Source: Aurantiochytrium sp. KH105
Lineage: Eukaryota > Sar > Bigyra > Thraustochytrida > Thraustochytriidae
Length of the DNA stretch: 64,000 nucleotides
NCBI GenBank assembly: GCA_003116975.1
Contig: BGKB01000032.1
Location: 124,001 to 188,000, forward strand
Direction: 5' to 3'
In this document: positions 1 through 10,255 of the stretch, piece by piece
Position numbering within the stretch: the stretch's first letter is position 1
Layout of the letters: each line of letters starts with the position of its first letter
The notes under the pieces: generated by a model
Seen by the model: only the letters and a program-made list of their open reading frames with translations
Database searches by the model: none
What the model was told of the DNA's origin: nothing
Made by a program: the position numbers and the translations under genes

Positions 1-3000
1 AGAGCCTCGCTTTTTTCCGATACTACACCCGCATAACCGGATTGGCGCAGCAGCATTGTTGCGAGAAGTGTTGCCTCACTTGCGCCAAGCGGCCGCACGG
101 GTATGAACCGAAGGGGGAATCGCCCCATGGCATGATGGCGCTTGAGAAGGGACACAAAATTTGCCTCAAAAGGGCTGTGGGGGCTCGGTGAAGCTGTAAA
201 AATGACGCTCAACAAGGTGCTCGGCCCCGCTTCAAAGACCCCGAATTCGGAACCATACGAAAGTATGGCCTTGTCAAGGTCTTCATTGTCGAGCACAATC
301 CAGTCTGGCCGTGGCAGTGCGTCGGTGAGTGACAGAGGCGTCCCACTTTCGCCCAATACGGCAGATCGCCTTTTTCTTCGCGTGCAATTCCACTTTTGTG
401 AAAAGCGAGACGCATCCAGTCCAGCACCCTGTGCGGATGCGAGTGGAGAGCCTGCATGAAAGGTCGGTTGTGCCCGTGGACTCACGCCAACGACTGCGTC
501 AGCCCCCGTACATGATCTTCGACGTTGCGAGATTCCGGATCCTCGGCGGTCCTGGGACGTCTTGTGTGTCGTGACGCGAAGGAGTTGAGGCATGACAAGG
601 CTCGCGTCAAATGCGTCGCTCTCGTCCAAGCCCATCACGTCCATCGATGTGTCGACACTCAGCTTAAGCTTGCGTAACTCGCGCTTGCGTAACTCGCGCT
701 TGTTGGACCCCGAGGGACTCTTGCGCGTTTTCCCAATGTCCTGCGACACCGCCATGGGCAAGCTATCAACAGAAACTTGTTTCCTCGCAGGTCTGTTTAC
801 ACCTCCAAGAGGACTTGCGCCCAAAGTGTGAAGACGTATGCCGGGTGATTCTGTTGCAGCCCCGTTGACTTGACGCAAGCAACATGTTGACACCAACACG
901 AGGAACCAGCGCCAAACTTTTGCTTTGGCGAAATGGAGATCATCCACGCACAAAACGCCCGGGCGAAATACGTGGTGCACTTGAACCAAACGCGCCAAGA
1001 ATGCCCAAAGCGCACCTTCACGTTCGGTGCTGCCTGGCGCAAGCCAGAGCGGATTATGTCCAGCAGCTGTGCGAAACGAAGTGAATGCCTGCCGGTGCTC
1101 TGGGAAGATGTCTGCAAGAAGCTCAATGTACTCGAGCAAGGAGCTTGCTCGCATTTTGAGAACGCTAACGAGGTCTGCGATCCAGGTCGGAGACTCGGCA
1201 CGGAGCACTTGCGAAAAGAAGGCACGAAGAGGGTTTTCTTTGGCCTCGCACTTGACCGCGTAGAATTGCACTCCTCGGGATCGTGAGGCGGAGGGACCCT
1301 CGGGGCTGTCCTCCAATTTTTGCACGAGCGCCTTGTACTGGCTGCGTGCGTACTGCAGAAGGGCCGATTTGCCTGCGCCGGCCTCCCCTTGAAGAACCAT
1401 GACTTGATTGATGTGCCGATGCACGAAGGATGATTGACTTCTCAACAGGCTTTTGATCGCCGCAGACGCCAGATCTTGCCCAACAAGAGGAATTTGTGAA
1501 TTTTGGAAATTCGATGCACTTCCTTGCTGCGGGGGAGTCTCCGGAGCCCTCGCGGTGTCACTCAGCTCTACTAAAGAGGGCGATGGACCCGCGGGGCTGG
1601 AAAGCTCAAGGGCGAGGTTTGCGCTCGATTTCCCCCTGCGAAGAAGTCGCGGATAGTTGAGCGTGACGGATTTGGTCTTATTCTTGACCTCGACAAGGTC
1701 CATGCGATCGTCAAAGCAAATCATGTCGCTGTCGCGACAGTCAATACGCGTCTGTTCGTCACAGGCGACTGCATAGCGTGAATCATCAGCTCCGATAGCC
1801 TCCATGATTCGGGCCGCCGTGTTGACGGTGTCTCCGACAATGGAGTACTCGGCGCGCTGCTGCGAGCCAATAATGCCGCAAAAGGCTGGGCCTGTAGCAA
1901 CGCCGATACTTGCGCGGCAGTCAAGAATGTCTCGACGCTCTGCAAGCTCGCGCTGGATCTCGAGTGCAGCGACAAGCGCATACGAGACGTCATCTTGCCG
2001 CATGGCTACAGACGTCGGCGCCCCGGGGACGCCAAATACACCGATTGCGACCGTGCCTTTGTCGTCGCAAAGCATTTGGCGCAGCATGCCGCCGTAGCGA
2101 TAGAGGCTGCCCTGGATGACGACGAGAGACTTGTGAATTGACTTGGCAAGTCGAGTGCCATCATCTTCTTCAAAGGCGCGATCAGAGAGTCCATGTAACT
2201 TGATGAAGAGCACCGTCACGTGGCGCATCTCAGCAAAGCTGGGATCCTGCCAAAATGCTTCAGAACAGAACGTCATGTCTTGCGCAGGGTGCGCGAGAGA
2301 ATGGGGGGATGCAGGTCTCTTTGGTGCCGTCGGCGAAGCAGCTGATCGACATGTTTCGAGGCACGCGAGTCGATTGCGGACCTGGAAAGGCACAAAGCCT
2401 GCGAGGGGATGCTCCTCGTCCGTGCTGCGCGTCTTGTTGACTTCTGCAGGGCTTGAATGGGCTTTTGTTGCAGCTGCGTTGTGGATGGCAGAGAGATCAA
2501 GCGTTGAGTTCGATGGCAAAAGCGGCGCTTTGTGCTCGAACCACTCTTGACCTCCAAGGAGAACAAAGTGATCTTGCTCCGAGTATTGGTTTGAGGCGGA
2601 TTGTCCGATTGTTCCGCCAAGAGGTGTTATGTTTGCCACCTGAAAACTCGCGTTGCGCGGGGAAGGACCAAATGGTTTCCACCGAGGCAAGAACTCGTTG
2701 GACTTCGCGCGGGCTTGGCACGTTGCAAAGCCCTGATGACGCGGACTCAGCCGCCTTGCAAAGCCGGCGGCCACGTTTTGAAGAGGCACGGGAACGTCGA
2801 TTGTCGTCGCGCAGCGATTTCTGCGCGCAGGAAGAGCCCCGGGGGGTTTGTCCTGCGTCGTCTTTGCAACAGGCGCGTGGGCGAGTCCTTCCGCCGTGCA
2901 TGGAATCAGAAGCGGCTCAGGTCGTCGACGGAGCATCATCTTGTTTCCTCGCGCGGGCCAAGCTCGAGGGTTTTCGCTTTGTGGCCCGTCGACAATCGGG

Positions 3001-4139
3001 CCAAGAGCGAGCGGAGAGCGCGCATCTTGCTGGGACACACAGGCGGCAACTGCCTTGTCTTTCGGCGATTGCCTTGAGTGTGACATCTCGGTAAAGGAGA
3101 AGGTGTGGTCAAGTTGCGGCGACGAAGTCAGGAGGAGACAACTGCTGGAAATCATGTCAGCGGATGGAGAAGAAGAAGGCTCGGCGTCGATTGCCTCGTC
3201 ATACTCAGTCTCGAGATCAAAGTCAATGCTGCTTGCACCCTCGCGACTGAGATCGGCGTTTGCGCGGGCTACGGGCGCAGCCCTGCGTTGGGTGGACACA
3301 TTAAGAGGCCCCGCGAGAGCTAAAAGTCGTTCGTGGACGTCTTGCGTAACGATAATCTCCGACGGCTCGCAGATCCGATCAGCGGCGCGCAAGTCCTGCA
3401 AAGGTTGACCCACAACAAGGTACTCCCATCGATCGTATGCCCCTCCGACCAGCATGGCGCGAATTTTCCCCTTTGCAACGCAGGTTTTGACTTGCAAGTC
3501 AATCGAGTGGGTGAAGCCATCCGGCGCTTGATCGTTGTTTTGCACGGACACAGAGAGGGGAGTTGCCTGGACAGCTTGCGCGCATTTGCAAGCTGCGCAG
3601 ATCGCTGCATCAACGCCGGCATCTTCTTGGGCGTAGACATTTTGGGCGTCGCGAAATGTGCAGAGCAGAGCATCGCCGCAGAATTTGATGACATCGCCCC
3701 CATGGTGTGTGACGAGCTCGATGATGATCGTAAAGACTTCAGTGAGTGCGTGACCGAGCATTTCGGGGGATACATTTTCTGCTAGGCGAGTGAATTTGCA
3801 AATGTCGATCCAGAGCACAACGCATTCGTGCGCGTCCATGACGAGGGGCTCTTGCAGCCGTTTGCAGTCGTTTTGGAATCGATACAGGACCTCTCGCGGG
3901 CAAAAGGCGGCGAGGACGGATGTTCTGTCAACTCTTGCTCTTTTCCTTTCTTCTGCGGCTTGAAGTCGTCTGGGCGCGGCGGCATCGATCGATCGTTGCG
4001 TCCACAGATCCCGTCGTGGTCGGCTCTGCCGCATTTTCTTTTCCGTGTGCGCGTTGGAGCCGCTGCAGAGCCGTCCTTCGTCATCGCCGTGCATGATAAT
4101 CCTGGCGCTTGACATTTGCTTGTGGTGGTTGACGATCAT
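1..4139 (-). CDS. ADCY10-like (soluble-type) adenylyl cyclase, two class III cyclase domains plus P-loop ATPase region; 3' end beyond window
   Basis: The frame is open from the ATG at 4139 to base 1, about 1,379 codons, with no stop before the edge. ATGs at 4115 and 4094 are alternative starts. Cyclase domain 1 (from about residue 106) shows the metal-binding aspartates in WIDICKF (D112) and KFCGDALL (D156). Domain 2 (about 636-800) has lysine (K647) at the first metal position, but keeps DDKG and GDTVNTAAR with the transition-state Asn773 and Arg777. This is the C1-catalytic/C2-degenerate pairing of mammalian soluble adenylyl cyclase. A Walker A motif, GEAGAGKS (K924), opens an AAA/STAND-type ATPase region, as in ADCY10. 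About 330 residues of low-complexity sequence separate the cyclase domains. Expected role: making cAMP from ATP, in the cytosol or cilium. Bicarbonate or calcium control is known for the family but not visible here. The two-domain order makes a single-domain bacterial-type cyclase unlikely. Confidence 0.9.
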   Translation of the reverse strand, partial: MIVNHHKQMSSARIIMHGDDEGRLCSGSNAHTEKKMRQSRPRRDLWTQRSIDAAAPRRLQAAEERKRARVDRTSVLAAFCPREVLYRFQNDCKRLQEPLVMDAHECVVLWIDICKFTRLAENVSPEMLGHALTEVFTIIIELVTHHGGDVIKFCGDALLCTFRDAQNVYAQEDAGVDAAICAACKCAQAVQATPLSVSVQNNDQAPDGFTHSIDLQVKTCVAKGKIRAMLVGGAYDRWEYLVVGQPLQDLRAADRICEPSEIIVTQDVHERLLALAGPLNVSTQRRAAPVARANADLSREGASSIDFDLETEYDEAIDAEPSSSPSADMISSSCLLLTSSPQLDHTFSFTEMSHSRQSPKDKAVAACVSQQDARSPLALGPIVDGPQSENPRAWPARGNKMMLRRRPEPLLIPCTAEGLAHAPVAKTTQDKPPGALPARRNRCATTIDVPVPLQNVAAGFARRLSPRHQGFATCQARAKSNEFLPRWKPFGPSPRNASFQVANITPLGGTIGQSASNQYSEQDHFVLLGGQEWFEHKAPLLPSNSTLDLSAIHNAAATKAHSSPAEVNKTRSTDEEHPLAGFVPFQVRNRLACLETCRSAASPTAPKRPASPHSLAHPAQDMTFCSEAFWQDPSFAEMRHVTVLFIKLHGLSDRAFEEDDGTRLAKSIHKSLVVIQGSLYRYGGMLRQMLCDDKGTVAIGVFGVPGAPTSVAMRQDDVSYALVAALEIQRELAERRDILDCRASIGVATGPAFCGIIGSQQRAEYSIVGDTVNTAARIMEAIGADDSRYAVACDEQTRIDCRDSDMICFDDRMDLVEVKNKTKSVTLNYPRLLRRGKSSANLALELSSPAGPSPSLVELSDTARAPETPPQQGSASNFQNSQIPLVGQDLASAAIKSLLRSQSSFVHRHINQVMVLQGEAGAGKSALLQYARSQYKALVQKLEDSPEGPSASRSRGVQFYAVKCEAKENPLRAFFSQVLRAESPTWIADLVSVLKMRASSLLEYIELLADIFPEHRQAFTSFRTAAGHNPLWLAPGSTEREGALWAFLARLVQVHHVFRPGVLCVDDLHFAKAKVWRWFLVLVSTCCLRQVNGAATESPGIRLHTLGASPLGGVNRPARKQVSVDSLPMAVSQDIGKTRKSPSGSNKRELRKRELRKLKLSVDTSMDVMGLDESDAFDASLVMPQLLRVTTHKTSQDRRGSGISQRRRSCTGADAVVGVSPRAQPTFHAGSPLASAQGAGLDASRFSQKWNCTRRKRRSAVLGESGTPLSLTDALPRPDWIVLDNEDLDKAILSYGSEFGVFEAGPSTLLSVIFTASPSPHSPFEANFVSLLKRHHAMGRFPLRFIPVRPLGASEATLLATMLLRQSGYAGVVSEKSEA

Positions 4140-4570
4140 GAGCGCGGTGGGTCCGTTATGCGTTAGCTAGCCCGGCGAATTTCTTCCACTTGCTTTTTTC
4201 CAGGCCCGGGGTCTGGGGCACCACGTGGAAGCTCGTGCAGGTTTTTCTCACTTTCGGGCCCTCAATCAAGATGAACGAACGTCCGTGCGTGAGCTTTTAG
4301 GGCAGTGGAGCATGCACGCAGGCTTTTCTGATTCCGAGGTGGGGTGGGGCCCAGGGCACCGACGTGGCTGCCTGCTGCTGCCGCTGCTGTCGCTGCAAAT
4401 GGGAAAAATGTGGCCTCTTGAAGGCTAAAACGGACGAGGGGCCGCGCGCAAACGAGCCTCCTTCGCTTTCTTCCTCTTACTCTATTCCTCGGACAAATTG
4501 CCTGGCCTCGCGCAAGCCGCACCAGCGCGTGCGAGGACCTGCTTGGTTGGCTAAGCGCTCGTCTGTTTGC

Positions 4571-4749
4571 TTGTTTGTTTGTTTGTTTGTTTGTTTGTTT
4601 GTTTGTTTGTTTGTTTGTTTGTTTGTTTGTTTGTTTGTTTGTTTGTTTGTTTGTTTGTTTGTTTGTTTGTTTGTTTGTTTGTTTGTTTGTTTGTTTGTTT
4701 GTTTGTTTGTTTGTTTGTTTGTTTGTTTGTTTGTTTGTTTGTTTGTTTG
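4571..4749. repeat. (TTTG)n microsatellite, about 45 copies
   Basis: An essentially uninterrupted TTTG tetramer run of about 180 bp, the purest long microsatellite in the window. It reads as Cys-Leu-Phe-Val repeats in a spurious ORF. The edges degrade into TTGC units. Confidence 0.98.
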
Positions 4750-5545
4750 CTTGCTTGATTGCCTTCGCGGGCTCGCCTGCAGACGTAAGGTTGGCTAGCT
4801 ACCCACCCAAACGGTCTGTCTGTTCAACCCTCCGACTCCGTTCGCACGTTGGTTCGTTCTTTCGAAGTTGCCTTCTTGCTGCTCGCTGCTGCTGCTGCTG
4901 CTTGCTGCCGACGGCAACGATGACTCGCAACACTCGATGCGCAGCGCCGTCGACCTCCGCGCCGTCGGGCCTCGTGAGCCTTGAAGGCGCCGCGCGTGCA
5001 CGATGCCCAGCCGGATGAGTGAACGTACGCTATGAACGTATGTACGTAAACGTTTGGATGGTACCTATGGAAGCAAGCAAGCACGGACACGCCGGGACGC
5101 GTCCCTTCGCCTGCTCGCTCTCCCTTGGGGCGGCTCGCCTCTGCGCGCGTGTGCCCGACCTGGGTCTGCTCCTGCGCACGCGCGCTCCTCCGGCCGCCCG
5201 CCTGCGCCGCCGCCTCGGCTCGCTCGTGGCGCGGTCGCGTGCCGCGGCTCGCGTTCTGCCTTGCCTTTTGGCGTCTGGGATGGATGGACGCGCGGATCGA
5301 ATCGAATCGTCGCGCGATTCGATCGACGGGCCTCGCTCGCCCTGCGGCGCTGCGTCCGCCCGCTCCCGCGTACTCGACGGCGCTCGCTCTGCTCGGCCTC
5401 GCTCTGCGCGGCCTCGCTCTGCGCTGCTGCCGTGCAGACGCCGCGGTTCTGGGCTCGGGCGGCGAAGCGGAATTGCCTGGCCTCGCGCCCGGCGGCTCGA
5501 CCCCCCAGGGACGAAGACGAAGAGGAAGGAAGAGGACAGGAGCGA

Positions 5546-5576
5546 AAGGAAGGAAGGAAGGAAGGAAGGAAGGAAG
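5546..5576. repeat. (GGAA)n microsatellite
   Basis: About seven GGAA units within a purine-rich stretch, immediately before the GGCTT/GGCTC pentamer array. Confidence 0.9.
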
Positions 5577-5602
5577 AGGTCGAGGAGCAGAAAGGACGCG
5601 AG

Positions 5603-5653
5603 TTGGCTTGGCTTGGCTTGGCTTGACTCGGCTCGGCTCGGCTCGGCTTGGCT
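5603..5653. repeat. GGCTT/GGCTC pentamer array
   Basis: Tandem GGCTT units pass through one GACTC into GGCTC units. The same GACTC-to-GGCTC transition recurs near 9,410, so the two arrays look related. Confidence 0.9.
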
Positions 5654-5655
5654 AC

Positions 5656-5700
5656 AGACGAGACGAGACGAGACGAGACGAGACGAGACGAGACGAGACG
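5656..5700. repeat. (AGACG)9 pentamer array
   Basis: Nine perfect AGACG units. Their reverse complement, CGTCT, makes up the array at about 6,748-6,816, so the two could pair as arms of an inverted repeat spaced by about 1 kb. Confidence 0.95.
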
Positions 5701-6747
5701 CCGGTTGCAGACGGAGGTGGGGACAGATGGCCCTCTCGCGGGGGCGAGCGAGCAGGGGGTAGCGCGGGCGAGGAGAGCGGAGAGCGAAAAGTCCGAAAGA
5801 CGCGTGAAAGACCGGCGGCAGAAAGAAAGACCGGCGGCAGAAAGAAAGAAGGAAATGAAAGCAAGTGAAAAAGAAAGAAAGAAAATAAAAGCATGAGAAA
5901 GAAAGTATAAGTCGGCGGCAGAGGGAACAGCGGGCGAGCGACCGGCCCTCAGCCGCACGGCAGGGATGAGCAGACCACACCGCCTCTGAGCTTGCTGCGG
6001 GGACTCACGCCCTTCCCGCCGAGTAGGTGCGGGAGAGTGCGGGGCGCACGAGCCCCGCAAGAGGACCGGACGAGGGGGTCTTTCAGGTCAATCAGCGCGT
6101 CGAGGCGAGGCGAGACAAACGAGGCAGCGGCGGCGGCAGCGCGAAGATCATGGTGGCGCGAGCAAGAGCAAGGCCTGCGCAAGCGGCGGCGAGGCGCGTC
6201 TGCACGACCTCGAGCGACCCTCTTCGCGCGCGCGGAGCGCGGGCTCATGCCGCGGCCCGCGCGCTTCGGGGCTGCTGCGAGAAATGCGGCCGGCGACTGA
6301 CCTGTGAAGCTCGAAAGATGGGGCTGGACATCGCTCGCTGGAGGGCCAGTCCGGACCCGAGACGCGCGCTCTCGTCGTGACGGCACCGCGTCTCGCTGCC
6401 GCTTTCTGCTGGCTCGCTCGATTCGCCTCCGCTTCTTGATTCTGGGGTGACGAGCGAGCGCGATGCGATGGATTCGGGATGGCATCGACGGTCATCATTC
6501 GCGGTCTCGCCAAGGCAAGACAACATAAGACACACAAGGATACGATAAATAGTAAGATAAGGCAGCATCAACTCGAGAGCTCGGCCCGGTCCTCGAGGTA
6601 CAGATGAGCAGAGAGGGGAGGGACTCGACCCTCCCCGCCTCGAGGCGCCCTGCCGTCCGCGTCGCTCTGCACCCAGCCCGCCAGGCGGGCCAGGCTGAAA
6701 TCGAAATGCGACTCGTTAAACAAACCAGGACGGGGTGACAATCACTT

Positions 6748-6816
6748 TCGTCTCGTCTCGTCTCGTCGCGTCGCGTTTCGTCTCGTCTCGTTTCGTCTCG
6801 ATTCGACTCGACTCGG
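6748..6816. repeat. TCTCG/TTTCG/TCGCG pentamer array
   Basis: About 13 pentamers related to CGTCT, with TCGCG and TTTCG variants and a drift to ACTCG at the right end. It is the reverse complement of the 5656-5700 array. Confidence 0.9.
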
Positions 6817-7156
6817 CTCAAATCGACGCGTCTCGGCGCGGCTCCAGCCAAGCCAGGTGCGTTCCAGCGCCGCGTGCGGAACGTCGGAGCGCTCGGAAGT
6901 CGGCCTCCTCGCACTCGGGAAACTCTTCGAGGCCTGACCTGGCTGCTGCGGCTGGCGGGCTGGCTTGCTGGCTGTGCGTAGCGCTCGCTAGCCGCAGCCC
7001 GCTCAAAGCGCACGCGTGCGTGACGTTGACGAGAGCTGCGGCGCGGTCAGGCCCTCTTCGCACTCACTTTCGCGCTCAGGCTCGCATTGTCTCCATCCAA
7101 CGCCCGCCTAACTCCCCCGCAAAGAAAGTCACGCTCATCGCCGCCAGGAGTAGATT

Positions 7157-7326
7157 GGCATGGAATGGAATGGAATGGCATGGCATGGAATGGAATAGAA
7201 TGGAATGGCATGGCATGGAATGGAATAGAATGAAATTGAATGAAATGGCATGTTTTTCTGTATGGCATCTTTTTTTGCATGGCATGGTTTCTGGCATGGG
7301 ATGGCATGGCACGGTACGAAATGAAA
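7157..7326. repeat. GGAAT/GGCAT pentamer satellite-like array
   Basis: Pentamers GGAAT and GGCAT alternate in higher-order blocks (two GGCAT, then two or three GGAAT/AGAAT), decaying to the right. The GGAAT unit resembles the pentamer of human satellites II/III; this is likeness in unit only. Confidence 0.85.
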
Positions 7327-7398
7327 TGCACGCCCCCGATCACGCATGCTAAGGATCGAAGGAGCGAGCGAGTCTGCGTCCATCTGCACGGAGTTCGG

Positions 7399-7670
7399 CG
7401 GATGCGGATGCGGATGCGGATGCAAGCTCAACGCGCCTGAACGGCAGAGTAGAGTAAAACGAAGGAGGAGCTGCTCGAAAGGGGGGGGGCGAAGGGAGGT
7501 GCAGTCAGCGAGCCGCTTGCCAGATGAGTCCCCTCGGTGCGACGCGGAAGCACTCGGAGACCGACATTCACCCATCGGTCTTTGTATAGATGCAGATGCA
7601 GATGCAGATGCAGATGCAGATAGACATGCGGCCACGCGGATGCGGATGCGAATGCGTATGCGAATGCAGT
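7399..7670. repeat. GATGCG and GATGCA hexamer arrays
   Basis: Three clusters of six-base units: GCGGAT at about 7399-7424, GATGCA at about 7588-7622, and GATGCG/AATGCG at about 7636-7670. Non-repetitive sequence separates the first two. Confidence 0.85.
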
Positions 7671-8060
7671 GAGCAGGGAGCAAGAAGCAAAGCTTCCCTC
7701 CAGAAGAAAAAAAAAGTCCATCTGTGGCTGGCTAGCGGTTGTTGCGCGACAGCGAGTAGGGAGATTGATATCCAGACGGCTCGCGGAAAAAGGTCGAGAG
7801 CAGCGACGTACTCGGCCGGGTCGAGCCGGATGCTGGCCAGAGCAAGGTGAGATGCCATGCGATGCCACACGACGCGCTGGGATGAGGGCGACGCACATCC
7901 GCCATCAAGTGCCCAAGCGAGTAGACGAATAACTGCCCCAGCTTTGGTTTTCTGGCAAGCCAACGCGACCCGCCATTCTAGCCGCGTTTTATTCGCCGGC
8001 AGCAAGGTCGGCCTTGCGATCTTCGAGGCCCATCATTCACTTCACTGAAAGTAGCTGTCG

Positions 8061-8130
8061 GGCGGGCTGGCTGGCTGGCGGGCTGGCTGGCCAACCGGCC
8101 GGCCAGCTGTCTGTCTGGCCGGCTGCGCGG
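8061..8130. repeat. GGCT/GGCC tetramer cluster with palindromes
   Basis: GGCTGGCT units run into CCGGCCGGCC palindromes. Similar clusters occur near 10,207-10,255 and 12,405-12,486. Confidence 0.75.
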
Positions 8131-9154
8131 TTGTAGATTGTTCCTGTTCTCTATTTTTCCCACTGTGTATGAAAAGGTCTCGATTCGTGTTGCGCTTGTT
8201 TTGTCGCAGAATTCGCAACTGTGCGCCAGCAAGGTGGGCGAATCGCTGCCCAAGCTTTTGGAATATTGCCAAGCTTCCCTTTCGCGTGGACCGACGACGG
8301 AGCTCCGAGCCCTTTGCGAGCCTGCTCTCGGCGTCTCTGAATGAAAAGCGCGGCTCCGGTCGCGACAGCGACTGCGCCAGAAAGACCCTTTGATTGATCG
8401 ATCGATGCCGCGTCCGGTCTGTCGAGCCCTGCAAGGACAGTTCATCGCTGCGCAGACCGACACTGAATTCCCCGAACCTTGAACGCACATTTTTTCGCAC
8501 AATCTTTGTACGCCCTCGCACAGCCGTCCGTGCCGGGCCCGTGGATCATCGTTTCACTGGCGCGAGGAAGCCCCTGGGCTTGGCCCGTGCCTCGAAAAAC
8601 CCCGGGGCCGGCGGCGCCTCTCCGGCGCCACGGGCCCGCACGAGGCCCGCACGGGCCGCCGCGCCGGGCCGGAGAGAGCGTGCGATCCGTGTCGCCCGGT
8701 GGCGCCCGGCGCGACTTTGCCCCCCCCGCGTTCGTGGTGACGTGATCTCCCGCGCGCCATCCCTGGTGCGGAGCGCCCTGCGCGCGTCGCAAGGAGGCCC
8801 AAAGGCAGGCTCAAGGCGACCTCGTTAAATCCCGCGCCAGGAGCGGCATCCGCGTTGCTTCGCGGGGACGCGGCCCCGCGTGTCCGTGCCGCGGTCAGCG
8901 AAGGGCCCTCCCTGTCGACCTCGAGCGTCAACGTGCGGAGGCAGCCAAGCTCCGGCGCCCAAGGGCAAGGGCAAGGGCGAGCAGCCGCGGTGGCATCGGG
9001 CGCGTCCCAGCGAGGTTATCGCGTTTCTCGTCTCCAAGTCGTCCCAGCGCACCTCCGCGCAGCTCAGCTCACCCTGCCGCCGCGCGGGGGCCGGCCGCGC
9101 CGCGCGAGCTTCGATGCGACTTGATGCGGCGCGATGCGCTGGGACCAACTGCCG

Positions 9155-9190
9155 CTGGGACTCGGGCTGGGACTCGCACTGGGACTCGCC
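9155..9190. repeat. Three tandem 12-bp units (CTGGGACTCGNN)
   Basis: Units at 9155-9166, 9167-9178 and 9179-9190 share CTGGGACTCG and differ in the last two bases. The GACTCG core links them to the GACTCGG/GGCTC arrays elsewhere. Confidence 0.9.
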
Positions 9191-9415
9191 AAACTCGAAG
9201 CTGTCACAGGGCCCAGCGCGGCACTACTACTAGTAAGGGGAGTCGCTCAACGGATCTAACGGAAGAAGCGGGCTCCGAGGTGCGGAAAGCGCGGAGCTGC
9301 GGAAGCGCGGAGGCCGCTCGCTGCCGGGCGACGGCGACGTGCGAGCGGGGAGAGGCGAGCTCACGGGCCCTGGGTCCGGGCGAGAGGCCGCGGGGGCTGG
9401 CCGGACTTGACTTGA

Positions 9416-9464
9416 CTCGGCTCGGCTCGGCTCGGCTCGGCTCGGCTCGGCTCGGCTCGGCTCG
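9416..9464. repeat. (CTCGG)n pentamer array
   Basis: About nine to ten perfect CTCGG units preceded by CTTGACTTGA, the same lead-in type as the array at 5603-5653. Confidence 0.95.
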
Positions 9465-9564
9465 CGTTCCAAGAGACGGAGCCGCGGCCAAGGAGGTGGC
9501 GATGCTGCGCTAGAGCGCTAGGCGAAACTCGACGCGGAGTCGGACACGGAAGCGGAAGCGGGCG

Positions 9565-9619
9565 CTGGTGCTACTGCTGGTGGTGGTGGTGGTGGCGGTG
9601 CTGCTGCTGCTGCTGCTGC
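9565..9619. repeat. CTG/GGT trinucleotide array
   Basis: GCTGGTG leads into GGT repeats followed by six CTG repeats. Confidence 0.85.
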
Positions 9620-10206
9620 GAGGCGAGCGAATTGCGCCCCGTGAGTCTCTGCGCAAGACTGAGTGCAAGAGAGTGGACCGACCATCTATCGTGCATGGGA
9701 TGGGCCCTATTGGCCACGCCTCGATTCATTCACCCAGTGTGCGACGCTGCAAAAAGTGCCTCGCAACTGCCTCGTTTCACGCCGGGGCGCTCCGAAGCCC
9801 GTCTCGAAAGCCACCCCGAATCAAGTAGCCACCCCGAATCAACGCTGCGACACCTTTCGTCTCGCCTCGACGCGAGGAGGTCGACCTGTCGGCGCCAGAG
9901 TTGAGACGGATGCGTGGAAGTCACGTGGAGGGCCTGATCGCTCGCTGCATTCGTCATGTTTCTTCGTCATCATGATTGTTGGTGGGTGGAGCGACTTGAT
10001 AAGAGCGATCGAACGAGGTGCGGACGCACGCACGGACGCACGCACGTGCGCCTCGGGAACGCAGCAGCGCGCGTCGAGCGAGCGACGGCGGCGCGACGGC
10101 CATTGGCAGAAGTCGAGAGCGGCCTCGCTCCGACATCTGGCTGGCAGCTTCGGACCGAGGGACGTCGACCTCTCCGTCCGGGCCGGCTTGGGCTGGCCGG
10201 CCGGCA

Positions 10207-10255
10207 GGCTGGCTGGCTGGGCTGGACGACGACCGACCGACCAACCGACCGACCA
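10207..10255. repeat. GGCT then CCGA/CCAA tetramer array
   Basis: GGCTGGCT units followed by CGACCGACCAAC units. The pattern is mirrored at 12,405-12,486, where GACC units precede GGCT units. Confidence 0.8.

Noticed and set aside
4571-4749. CRISPR-like array at the TTTG tract
   Set aside because: There are no spacers; it is a simple tetranucleotide microsatellite in eukaryotic DNA.
5030-6060. Long minus-strand open frames (over 300 codons)
   Set aside because: They are Arg/Ser/Leu-rich translations of GC-rich pentamer DNA, overlap in several frames, and have no recognisable domain.
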